DNA of 64,000 nt, taken from positions 11,106,501-11,170,500 of the forward strand of contig CM074865.1 in assembly GCA_037501455.1 (NCBI GenBank), given 5' to 3'. The stretch is from Lantana camara. Taxonomy: Eukaryota > Streptophyta > Magnoliopsida > Lamiales > Verbenaceae. Positions within the stretch are counted from its first letter, which is position 1; each line of letters opens with the position of its first letter. Positions 46,201 to 54,957 of the stretch are shown piece by piece. The notes beneath the pieces are model-generated. The model made no database searches and was not told where the DNA came from. It worked only from the letters and a program-made list of their open reading frames with translations. Both the position numbers and the translations under genes were made by a program.

Positions 46201-47328
46201 AAACTTAAGACTGAGATTCCGGGTGATATTCGGCGAAAAATCAAGGGAGTTCCAATTCCGATGAACCCGACAGCTCAAGACATGCGAATATGGAGGGGAG
46301 AGGCTAATGGTAATTACAGTTGCAAGTCGGCTTATCGCTCTTTGAGTAATAATCTGGGAGAGGCGGATAGCTCATGGAGGACTATATGGCGTAGCAATAT
46401 TCCAAGTAAAATGAAGTGTTTTCTCTGGCTTATTAATCATAACAGTCTGATGTGCAATGCGCTTAGGCGAGATAGAAACATGACGGAGGATGCTAGGTGC
46501 ACGAAGTGTAAAGCTGACCGAGAAGATATCCTTCATATCTTACGGAACTGTCCGGCTGCCGAGAGGGTATGGAAGCTTGTTCTTGATGCTCGTGACTGGA
46601 TGAAGTTTAAGAACATGGATAACAACATTTGGCTGAGGAAAGCTTGGCAGCTGGGCTGCCGTAGTTCGATCAATGAGGATTGTGAGTGGGCGTGTGTCTT
46701 CGTGGCTACAATCTGGGAGATCTGGAAATGCCGGAATAAGTGGGTCTACCAAGGGGTGAACCAACCGGCGCATGTCACGAACAACAACATCAAGCGCTTG
46801 GCGCTGGATATGAATGAGATGCAGAAACGGAAGAAATCGAAACCAGGGAAGGATCGCCAACTTGGCTGGGCATGTCCGCCTCCAGGTTGGTACAAACTCA
46901 ACACCGATGGTAGTGTGTTCGGACATCGAAACACTGCTTCCGCCGCTGGCGTGGTTAGGGATGATGAAGGGAAATGGCAGTTCGGTTTTGCCATGAAGAT
47001 GGGCAATACTTCCGTAATTGTGGCTGAACTTTGGGGCTTGCGTGAGGGATTAAATTTGGCTTGGGAAAGGCGTTATCCGAGCATCGAGGTGGAATGCGAT
47101 TCGGAAGATGTGGTTAGTTTGGTGAGTGAAGCCAATATTGATAATCATCCGCTGGGAGAGATCATACAAGACTGTCGGGTGCTGATGCGAAAACCGTGGA
47201 ATTGCATGATCAAGCATATAAGTCGTTCGAGTAACGGGTTGGCGGATTATCTTGCCAAGTTAGGCCAACGCATGGACGGTGACAAAGTGGTCTGGAACGA
47301 GCCTCCTCAAGGCATTCTTGTGACGTGA
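43267..47328 (+). CDS. LINE ORF2: endonuclease, reverse transcriptase, RNase H
   Basis: The likely start is the ATG at 43267 (MKLLSWNCNG), where the endonuclease domain begins; an in-frame ATG at 43117 overlaps ORF1 and is less likely. It is 1353 residues long. The apurinic-type endonuclease has LSWNCNG, LLETR, GDFND and SDHHPI. Reverse transcriptase has KAPGPDGCQVFFYKRYW, FRPIALCNVSLKILTKLL, FVPKRSTVDN, GLRQGDPLSPYLFVLCMERL and the catalytic FADD. A zinc-binding RVT region (RGEANGNYSCKSAYRSL, CTKCKADREDILHILRNCP) and a C-terminal RNase H (LNTDGSVFGHRNTASAAGVV, ELWGLREGL) follow. All catalytic motifs are present, so it may still be active. Confidence 0.95.
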   Translation: MKLLSWNCNGTGNDEFRRHLRELIREHQPDVVYLLETRVSDGRAEELSTRLGFTNVCRAPTIGREGGIWLLWNEAHTQVRILEVSAQGIHAVIGPRTDEWICSGIYASPTSGRRIGLWNDLYTLSQEHIKPWLLMGDFNDIKCPSEKDGGNPASWKRCDNFREAFEKCDLMDLEAKGPRFTWSGVVRGGHLVRERLDRALANEAWCQKYPDSVVRVLPRTHSDHHPILMDTFGNLRTNRTKPFRFEAAWDCNPGCRELIKDIWEKNVKFDKAMQAVPDSLRTWNRDVFGNIFRRKRLLRARIGGIQKIPTHKLNEELRTLEPKLIKELNEVLIQEEALWFQKSRVKWLKMGDKNTKFFHLSTITRRRRNKINTLFLNGEWQTNVDILKEHIHNYFMNLFTGGNQNGEFLRLPCSNIQKRISREDAAMLTNPITKAEVMNVIKTMHSFKAPGPDGCQVFFYKRYWNVVGDSLVNHLKDCFNNLRIPEEMGYAYICLIPKVESPKDASEFRPIALCNVSLKILTKLLVLRLKIFIANIISPYQNSFVPKRSTVDNILVIKEVIHTMRNSKSKTGTMLLKLDLEKAYDNVRWDFLEETLRLFNFPDATVTLIMSGVKAVKPQILWNGDPTERIVPTCGLRQGDPLSPYLFVLCMERLSYLIEEAVGARRWKPVSVSRGGPTISHLFFADDIILAAKASIDDAKEIKDIMERFSRSSGLEISARKSRVWFSPNSGQDHRGSIVQELGIGETLDIGKYLGVNLGTNGNSKEVFDNVLERVQNRLSNWKSKNLNMAGRLTLIQSVTSSIPTYQMHSCWFPENVCAKLDRLNRNFLWSTGSDQRKTHLVGWAKVIRPKSEGGLGIKEARKSNMVMLAKTGWRVLKEEVSVWGKIFKAKYLGSEDIMEHNLKPTVSGLWKGIVRSIRGVRHNIGWRLGNGKDVNFWTENWTGFGVLKDLILMPVEEEEAELKVGDVFGGDHCWDLDKLKTEIPGDIRRKIKGVPIPMNPTAQDMRIWRGEANGNYSCKSAYRSLSNNLGEADSSWRTIWRSNIPSKMKCFLWLINHNSLMCNALRRDRNMTEDARCTKCKADREDILHILRNCPAAERVWKLVLDARDWMKFKNMDNNIWLRKAWQLGCRSSINEDCEWACVFVATIWEIWKCRNKWVYQGVNQPAHVTNNNIKRLALDMNEMQKRKKSKPGKDRQLGWACPPPGWYKLNTDGSVFGHRNTASAAGVVRDDEGKWQFGFAMKMGNTSVIVAELWGLREGLNLAWERRYPSIEVECDSEDVVSLVSEANIDNHPLGEIIQDCRVLMRKPWNCMIKHISRSSNGLADYLAKLGQRMDGDKVVWNEPPQGILVT

Positions 47329-47388
47329 TTGTGTTTGCTGTTTTTTTGGTCTCTGGTGCACCAAAAAAAAAGTAGTAATCAAACCAAT

Positions 47389-47617
47389 CAGGAGGGTGTG
47401 GTTGGGTGGAAGAAATTCATCCATCCTTAGTCAAAAGTCTATGGTTTAAATCTTGACTTTGGGTATGGAATAATTTTAAATCTCCTACTCACATGTCTCA
47501 CTCTATGAAGTGCCTACAATTCAGCAAGGGGACTAATCACCCTATGAAGTGCCTACAATTTATCGAGAAGACTAATCATTATAGTCGATGATAGATATCA
47601 TGATTTAGACAAAAAAA
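47389..47617 (+). mobile_element. SINE-like element next to the LINE
   Basis: The left part has A-box-like GTGGTTGGGTGG and B-box-like GGTTTAAATCTT, about 35 bases apart. The centre carries two about 41-bp repeats beginning CTATGAAGTGCCTACAATT, and the element ends with a short A-run (GACAAAAAAATT). The flanks TAGTAATCAAA (47374-47384) and again at about 47623-47633 could be its target duplication. The match beyond 11 bases is imperfect, so this is moderate evidence. Confidence 0.45.
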
Positions 47618-48151
47618 TTAGTAATCAAATTGATATATTGATATTTCTGTTAAAAGTAACTAAAAAAAGTGCATCGTTATGAAATTAAAAGAATTTTTGC
47701 ACATGAAATAAAGATACTACAAGAAACAAATATGAATATAACTTTTGAGGTAGTGACAACTACTTTATAATATCTTATATATAAAATACACTTCAAACTG
47801 ATGTTCAATAATTGCTCGCAAAAACGCCAGCAAAATTTGCCGAGTTAAATTGCAATTATTGCCCTAGGGAGAAGACTATTTATTTCTCAATTAAGAATTG
47901 AAATTAATTTAGCATAAATTACACTTCACCACCCACATAAATTGCTTAATTTACGTGGGGAAGCCCACATGTTTGAAAGCTCTTTTAGGACACTAATGAT
48001 TGTTCTGAAATTCGGCACGTATCAAGGATCATAGATTTAATACCTCCGCGGCCCATAGAATTATCTTACTGTATAATATCGATTTTATGTATGAGAGAAT
48101 CTCGTTAATAACCCTACAATGAATATGACCGAATGATCAAATAAGAATAAA

Positions 48152-51032
48152 CTAGCATATTCCCCTTACTATGCACGGTTTTTATATAAAACTTATTGAT
48201 TTATAATATTATATATTAATCGTAAATATTGTAAACTAAGATAATATTAAAAAATAGTTTATTTTAGAATAGAAAGTAATTTATGTAAAATATATGAAAT
48301 AGAAAATCATCCAAATTAGGGTATAATACATTCTACCAACTTGGTAAATTTATTATTATTATTAGTAGTGGTAGTAGTAGTAGTAGTATATTTGAATTAA
48401 GCATATAAAAAATAATCAGTAACAAAAAAAAAAAAAGTAAATAATTAATGTATGTAAATTAAATTCCATGAAAATGAATAATAATTCAAGATAAAAAAAA
48501 ATTACATTCATATTTCAAATAAAAACATAATTTCAATAAAGTAAAGTACCAAAATTTGGGGAATATTTATAACGGGAAATTCCCGAAAAATCCCCACATG
48601 AGAACTCAAATTTGCTTTAACTCCCCATTTTTTAAAAAGTTCCTCTTTGCTCCCTAGATGACAGGCCAAATTTGCTTTAACTCCCCATGGTTGTATAAAA
48701 ACTCAAGAATCTCGTACCCGAACCCCGAAATCACGTACTTAAATGCCCAAATGATGTATTTGCCCCCAAATACATCATTTGGGCATTTAAGTACGTGATT
48801 TCGGGGTTCGGGTACGAGATTCTTGAGTTTTTATACAACCTTCCAAAAAAATGGGGAGTTAAAGCAAATTTGGCCTGTCATCTAGGGAGCAAAGAGGAAT
48901 TTTTTTTAAAATGGGGAGTTAAAGCAAATTTTTTCAACTTTTAGGTACTTTTTAAAAAAGACCCCTTTATAATCGATAAAATAATTAATATATTAATTAT
49001 TCTAGACTTAATGAGAAGGGGAAAAAAAACAGAAAATACATTTGTTTGGTTTACAATCAAATCAAAGATCCTTGGACCGACAAATATTATTAAGAAATAG
49101 TGAAAGTTATAAATACTTATAAATTTAATGCAATTATTTTAAAATTTTTAATTAAAAAAATACCATACCAAACTAAAATTCAGATAAAAAATTTTTAAAA
49201 AGTTGAAAAAATTATAAATAAGTAATGGATAACTTTCTTAAAAAAGAAAAACTAAAAGTAAATGATATTAAAAGGTGATATCAAATATTAAAAAATAAAA
49301 ATTATATGAAAATATAACATATTTCTTCAATTTGGGGAAATCAAATTAGTTAATAGAAAAGAAAAAACACTCAATCATTAAGAAAAATGAATAAAAATTT
49401 TAAAAAAAGTTAAAATTTAAAATAAATAAAAATAATTATTAAAAAAAATTAAATGAAATTAAAATTTTTAAAAAAAACTTGTTCATCAATAATAAACAAA
49501 AATATCCAAAAGAATTATATAAATCATAAAAATTAAATGAAATAAAGATAATAAAAGAAATATATGAGAATCTGGAAAAATAAAAATTATTAAAATCTCA
49601 CATATATTTATGAATAAATCAAAAAAATTTGTACTCCGGACAAAAAAAAAATTAAAAACTATGTAATAAATGATGCATATGCTTTTATGGATAGATACAT
49701 ATATTAAATGAAATTAAAAAAATTGAAAAAAATAGAAATATGTTACCTATTTTATAATTAAATTATAAAAAAATTAAATATAGTAAATAGAAAAAAAATC
49801 ATTAACAAAATCTACAACAATAAAGTAACTTAAAAAACAATTAAAAAATAAAAATTGTTAGACTACAATATATATATATATATATATAAGAAAAAGGTAA
49901 TTGCAAAAAAAAATTATCATTGAATTCAAATATAAACTTATTACCATCATCTATTCTCAATATCATGTCAAAAGTCAATGATAAACATGATATTAATGAT
50001 GAAAATAAGTGAGAAATTAATAAAAAAATTAACAATAAAAAAATAAAAACTAAAAATAAATAAAAATGTCCTAAAGCATATTAAAGTTCAATGTGAAAGA
50101 AAATATGAAATAACATTTCTTAATTGCATGAAGAAATTATTAAATCTAACTCTTCAATGTCTTCGATTATAAATATGAAATCAACGCAAAGAAAATCTTA
50201 AATCATAAATGAATGACAAAAAAAACGAAAAGTTAAAATTTTACGTTAAAAACATAATTATTAAAATATTCAAAAATAAATATTCAATAATACTTTAAAT
50301 GCATCAAATAAAAAAATTAATTTAAATACAATCATTAAATACAATAAATTCCTTTGAATAAACAAAAAAAAAATGTTTAAAAATGATAACAATAAAAAGT
50401 TAGAATAATTAGATAAATTCATAAAACAATAAAAGTAAAAGGCCAAATTCTCCGAATAAATTTCATAAAAAACATAAATAAATAGATTTCTGAAAAATGT
50501 TAAAATCGACGACAACAAAAAATATATCTAAATAATAATAAATCGAAACAAAAGTAAAAACTAACAAAACTTTGTGTATCAATACATAAATCTTGAATGT
50601 TTGTAATTGCTCGAGATGAAGTTTGCAACATAAAAATAAAGAAAATAATTGTGCGTACCGTGATAGAGGCTAAAAAATATGAATGGAATCGGAGGTATGA
50701 GAATAAAGAGAGAATGGGGAGGCATGAGAGAAAAATAACGTTTGAAGATAATGGATAAATGCTTAGAACTTTTATAATAAATATAAGAAACCCTAAAAGA
50801 TAAATAAGGATACAAATTAAGTTGTCAATTTAAAAGATTTCGTAAATTAGGGAGATAATTGATATGATTTTTGAATTGTTTTGAAAAATTAAAGATTTCA
50901 ATTATTAATAAATGACCTACCATAAAAATAATTTTATCAATTAAAATAATTCAAAATTCTAGAAAATTAGAATTTGGTCAAAATTAATATAATTGGGTCA
51001 AAAGACACCCTTCCTATATATTATAGTATAGA
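48152..51032 (-). mobile_element. Non-autonomous Helitron-like element
   Basis: On the minus strand the element begins TCTATACTATAATATATAGG after an A (5' end at 51032). It ends GGGGAATATGCTAG followed by T (3' end at 48152), the A|TC...CTAG|T pattern of Helitrons. A weakly paired hairpin (CCGTGC-ATA-GTAAGG) precedes the 3' end. The interior is very AT-rich, carries no Rep/helicase gene, and includes an inserted foldback element at 48573-48965. Confidence 0.6.
48573..48965. mobile_element. Foldback MITE with 7-bp TSD
   Basis: The 393-bp element begins CGGGAAATTCCCG and is flanked by TTTATAA (48566-48572 and 48966-48972). Its arms are long inverted repeats (AATCTCGTACCCGAACCCCG and its inverse) around a short centre (GATGTATTTGCCCCC). 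It lies inside the Helitron-like element and is therefore younger. It belongs to the family at 33990 and 39930. Confidence 0.8.
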
Positions 51033-51352
51033 TAAGTAAATTCATATTTATAATCTGTTTGTGGGAAGACGACAAACCAAATGTTCAACCTCCAAAATTG
51101 TCCATACACTTCAAAAAAAGAAGAATATTTTCCAATATTCTTGTACTTGGCAATTTTCACGTGGCTGAGGTTGTTAAACAATCCGAAATCTTCCATCTTA
51201 AGCATTCACAAATCCTCAAATAATTAATTGTGAACCAACGGAAATCACAAATTAATAATATATTAACATCAAACCACAGTAAACTAATCCACTTTTCAAA
51301 GTGATTAACTCCTAAGCACGCAGGAAAAACACCATTTGCGTCTTAATCCCCA

Positions 51353-52033
51353 TCATAAATGCAACCCGGACGAACTCGACGGAAACGACGTCGTAACATA
51401 GTCCCTCACCTCCCTCGCAATCACGCCCCTCATCACATTCCAAAACCCGCCGCCGGGCAAATCCTCCGCCCCCCTCTCCTCCGCGACGGGGCCGCCCATC
51501 CCGGGCGGCGCCAGCGACAACGCCGTCATCGGATCGTATTCATCAAACTCACCACTTCCCTCGCCATTCCTCGAAACTGTTTCAGTTTTGTGTTTCATCT
51601 CCTGCTGTTGCCTCTGATACCTCCTCTTCAGAGTCGAATTCCAATGATTCTTAACCGCGTTATCCGTCCGGCCGGGGAGCATCCGCGCAATGGTGGCCCA
51701 CCGGTTGCCGTACTTCTCGTGCGCCGCCACGATTGCCTCGTCCTCCGCCGCGGAGAAGGGGCGGTGCTCCACATTGGGGCTGAGCTGGTTGCACCACCGC
51801 AGCCGGCACGATTTCCCCGACCTCCCTTTAATGTACTTACTAATCAAGGACCAATTTCTTGCCCCATATCTCTCCACCAATCTCGTCAGAATCTTGTCTT
51901 CTTCAGCGCTCCACGGACCCTTAATCCTCTCACACTTCTCCCCATTCGTCGGCCCCGACAACGACGACGAATCCGAGATCGACGACTCCGACGACGTCGA
52001 GCTCGGAGACGAACTTCTGTTAAACAGGTCCAT
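51353..52033 (-). CDS. R2R3-MYB transcription factor, probably subgroup 22 (MYB44/70/73/77)
   Basis: A single-exon ORF of 226 residues starting at ATG 52033 (a longer frame upstream would need a TTG start). The R2 repeat (residues about 38-87: [37 protein letters not shown]) and R3 (about 90-138: [42 protein letters not shown]) are complete, with the Trp spacing intact. A Ser-rich N-terminal extension precedes them. Downstream are [14 protein letters not shown] and a terminal [17 protein letters not shown], both resembling subgroup-22 motifs of abscisic-acid and stress response MYBs. Lack of introns also fits that subgroup. A TATA box lies about 130 bases upstream. Confidence 0.88.
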   Translation of the reverse strand: MDLFNRSSSPSSTSSESSISDSSSLSGPTNGEKCERIKGPWSAEEDKILTRLVERYGARNWSLISKYIKGRSGKSCRLRWCNQLSPNVEHRPFSAAEDEAIVAAHEKYGNRWATIARMLPGRTDNAVKNHWNSTLKRRYQRQQQEMKHKTETVSRNGEGSGEFDEYDPMTALSLAPPGMGGPVAEERGAEDLPGGGFWNVMRGVIAREVRDYVTTSFPSSSSGLHL

Positions 52034-52161
52034 CACCTCAATCAATCAATCAATCAACAAAGAAACAGGGTTGTTAGTTTCAAAGTAGTTTGAGAATGAT
52101 TCTTGGAGTACTGTTGTTGTATCAGTCGATTTGTGTACTGAGAAAGAGTGATGAATCCAGG

Positions 52162-52171
52162 TATATATATA
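52162..52171 (-). promoter_or_regulatory. TATA box of the MYB gene
   Basis: ATATATATAC on the minus strand lies about 130 bases before the start codon, followed by a CT-rich stretch. Confidence 0.5.
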
Positions 52172-53157
52172 GAGATAGATACAGAGAGTATGCACGCACT
52201 AGAGACAGAGTGAATGAAGAGAGATAAAGGGGTTCATGCATTTAGGGCCATGGTTGGTTCTTGGAAACTTCTTCGTGTAAAGTTGGTGAAAGCAAGAAAG
52301 TGCATGAGCCTGCAAAATGGGCACCCATTTGCTATACAAACTTTGGATTTTGTTCCTGTGTGCAGATTTTTTGTAATAAAATTAAGTTGCTCTATGTTTT
52401 GTCGTTATTGGCAAAACGTTACGCTTTCGGACAAAGGCTGCATCACTGATTAATGTGGGTTTTCTAAGCAATTTGATTTGCTTAAGGTTCATTGAACGGA
52501 GTTTGTGTGTGTGAATTAATTGATCCTTTATTTGGGAATGCATAGTTATTGTCTGCTCTAGTCTAGGTTCAAAGTTTTAATCATTTGAAATTAGGGGATA
52601 TCTTTCAGATGTTGTCCTCTGTCCGTACAACAATGAATAATACTACTCAAAATCCAAATCCGAGCTCGGTTTATCTGATGTGAATTCTCCGAAACGATCC
52701 TCTCTTTCTTATTCTTTTTAATTTTTGCGTTCTGTTCGCTCTGTTTATTTGAGGTTGGTTGTATAGGATAAAATTCCATTAGAATTTAACTATATTCTGG
52801 TTGTTATCTCTATTTATCGTTCATATTAGCATGATCCTTATTTTTTTATTAATCCTTAAAAAAATTTCTAGTTACTTTATCGAATATGTTATATAATAAA
52901 TGTATTATATTTTCACTTCAGCGATTACTGTTCCTCAACTTTACGCCGACTACACAATAAATATACATACTTACTTTTCTAATCAAATTTATGGTCGAAC
53001 CAAAATCATATCGAAATTACCTGATCAGTTGATGCATTTTTGGGTTTTTATAATATCTTACGTCATGACAAATTATATAATAAATATATTACTTCTTAAT
53101 TTCCATTTTTAACTTTACATCCATCACAATTTCATTGATCTAGATTCAAATTAAAAT
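52172..53157. other. Upstream region of the MYB gene
   Basis: No gene is visible; short open frames have no recognisable motif. Confidence 0.4.
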
Positions 53158-53166
53158 TAATTAGTC

Positions 53167-53828
53167 TTTTTTTTTGTTGACAACCAAAACCCTCAAAGGA
53201 GAATATTATAGCAAATCATGAGAAACAACGAGAAAAATACAAGAAGCAACAGTAGAAAACGCAACGCAGGCCGAAGCTAGCATCACAATTAATAAAAGAA
53301 AAGAACTCCTTGACGATTGTTCCTTTCAAGTGGATCTCGATCTGATCGGGCTGAAGATCCGCAGCCGCTTTTCCTTCGGATTGAGAACAAATAGGTTGGC
53401 CTATAGCAGAGAACTCGGCTAGAAAGTTGCACGGAAAAAACACAGAAAAAGAAAAAACTAAAATTCCATACGGAAGGACAAAACTTCCATACGGAAGAGA
53501 TAAAGCCTCCATAGGGAAGAAACAAAATAAAACATAACGAAAAGAGAAAATAGATAAGGAAAACAGCCTTAAACCAAAGAAATTCGCTAGATCTTGGAGG
53601 ACGTCAATGGATTTGGAAGAAAACCGATGAAACTTACGATAAATCCACGAGAGTGGCAGCAAATCTGAGCGGATTTCGACGAATAAATCTGAGAAGGTGA
53701 AATAGATTTGGGCCGATCTGGCGGTGGAACTGTGTTCTCCACCGCCGGATCGACGTTACGATCTCTTGCGTGCGTTGCTGGATCTTCTTTCAGAGAGGGA
53801 GAGAGAGAGAACTTGGAATTAGGGTTAC
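53167..53828 (-). mobile_element. 662-bp retroposed element with 9-bp TSD
   Basis: The minus-strand sequence starts just after a pyrimidine-rich leader (AGTTCTCTCTCTCTCCCTC near 53808) and ends GTTTTGGTTGTC plus a 9-base poly(A) (TTTTTTTTT at 53167-53175). It is flanked by TAATTAGTC at 53158-53166 and 53829-53837. It contains an open frame (minus strand, about 53662-53216) without known domains. It could be an internally deleted LINE or a retroposed host transcript. Confidence 0.65.
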
Positions 53829-53837
53829 TAATTAGTC

Positions 53838-54279
53838 ATTTTTTGAGATAGGATATTAATATCTTAGGAGGGGACAAATAAAATCTGAGATTCAGATGAT
53901 GTTGTGTTACGGGTTCTTTGAACGGGGTGGGGAAGACTAATTAATATTGTGATAATTCCTTTAGACTAATTAAGGTAAGCAGTTGGGAAATACTTCTGAA
54001 TCTGTCTTGCTTTACAAGAATGGAATGCTTAACAGCTGAAAAGTACAATTATGAATCACATGGGAGCACATCTTATCAATGTTTAGGTAATGAAAACATG
54101 TTTTAACGGAAATTAATATTCCTAATCTTATTTGACTAAAAGTTAATGATAACAGATTAATCCAATCACTGTCCTATCAAAGTTAAACACATTTTCTCTT
54201 GTAATGTTGAATTACGGCTATAATTGATTTCATTTGACAATTATGATGAGTATTTGCTTAACAATAAAAGTTTTATTTT
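53838..54279. other. Intergenic sequence
   Basis: No gene or repeat was recognised. Confidence 0.35.
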
Positions 54280-54745
54280 GTGGGGAGGGTTGTGAAATCA
54301 TTATATATTGAATTCCATATCCTTAACTATTATGTGGGATACTTGACACACCCGTCATTATATATTGAATTTCACATCTTTGTCATACCTAGGACCACGG
54401 AATGTGGGACCCTTGTCACCGTCATACCTAGGACCTCGGAATATGGGACTCAAAAGTTAGCTTTTGGGGTGATGAATAATATGTTTAAACTAAATCATTC
54501 CCAAAAAACTAGTTGTTGAGAGAAGAGTTGTCAAGTCAATATATATATATTGAATTCCACATCTTTGACTATTTGATGTGAGATACTTGACACACCCCCC
54601 GTCACGCTTAGAGCCGCGGAATGTGGGACAAATTGGAGCGTGAACATTACACGAATCGAAACATCTGCAAGCCAGGAATCGAAAGATTTGATGGGGTGAA
54701 GAAAGACCTAGAATCCAACCTTCACTAATCACATTATTTATTATG
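54280..54745 (-). repeat. Decayed TRIM copies related to 58599
   Basis: Phrases such as ATTATATATTGAATTCCA, GTGGGATACTTGACACACCC, GGACCACGGAATGTGGGAC and GAGCGTGAACATTACACGAA match the LTR and internal part of the TRIM at 58599, but are rearranged and mutated. The right LTR is missing. The internal part ends at TTATGGTATCAAGG, a mutated primer-binding-site-like sequence. Confidence 0.6.
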
Positions 54746-54957
54746 GTATCAAGGTTACACTTCTAATATAAAAAATTTCAAAAAAAAAAAAAAAACATGT
54801 TCCTATATTTATATCGTGTCATTTTATATTTGTGTGTCCATATTCGTATACATACATCATATATTCAAACCCTTACCACATTATTTTGGGATCAACTATA
54901 TTGGGTTCTCTATTTAGAAGAAATTTTAACAGTACGTATTAACATAACAATTCTTTT

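Larger units (their letters stand above)
41459..47370 (+). mobile_element. Full-length L1-clade LINE retrotransposon with 18-bp TSD
   Basis: A 5.9-kb element bounded by AGTAGTAATCAAACCAAT at 41441-41458 and again at 47371-47388. It has a short 5' leader (about 40 bases), ORF1, ORF2, a 33-base 3' UTR (ending TCTGGTGCACC) and a 9-base poly(A). Both ORFs lack internal stops or frameshifts, so it is structurally complete and probably recent. The base composition is more GC-rich than the flanks. Confidence 0.93.

Noticed and set aside
43641..46926. Several minus-strand open frames of 120-190 codons
   Set aside because: They are shadows of LINE ORF2, whose reverse transcriptase and endonuclease motifs are unambiguous on the plus strand.
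51359..52093. Plus-strand 244-codon open frame
   Set aside because: It is the antisense shadow of the MYB gene; Arg/Pro-rich because of GC-rich codons, and it has no domain.
53216..53662. 148-codon minus-strand frame as a host gene
   Set aside because: It lies within a retroposed unit with duplication and poly(A), lacks domains, and has no sign of its own promoter.
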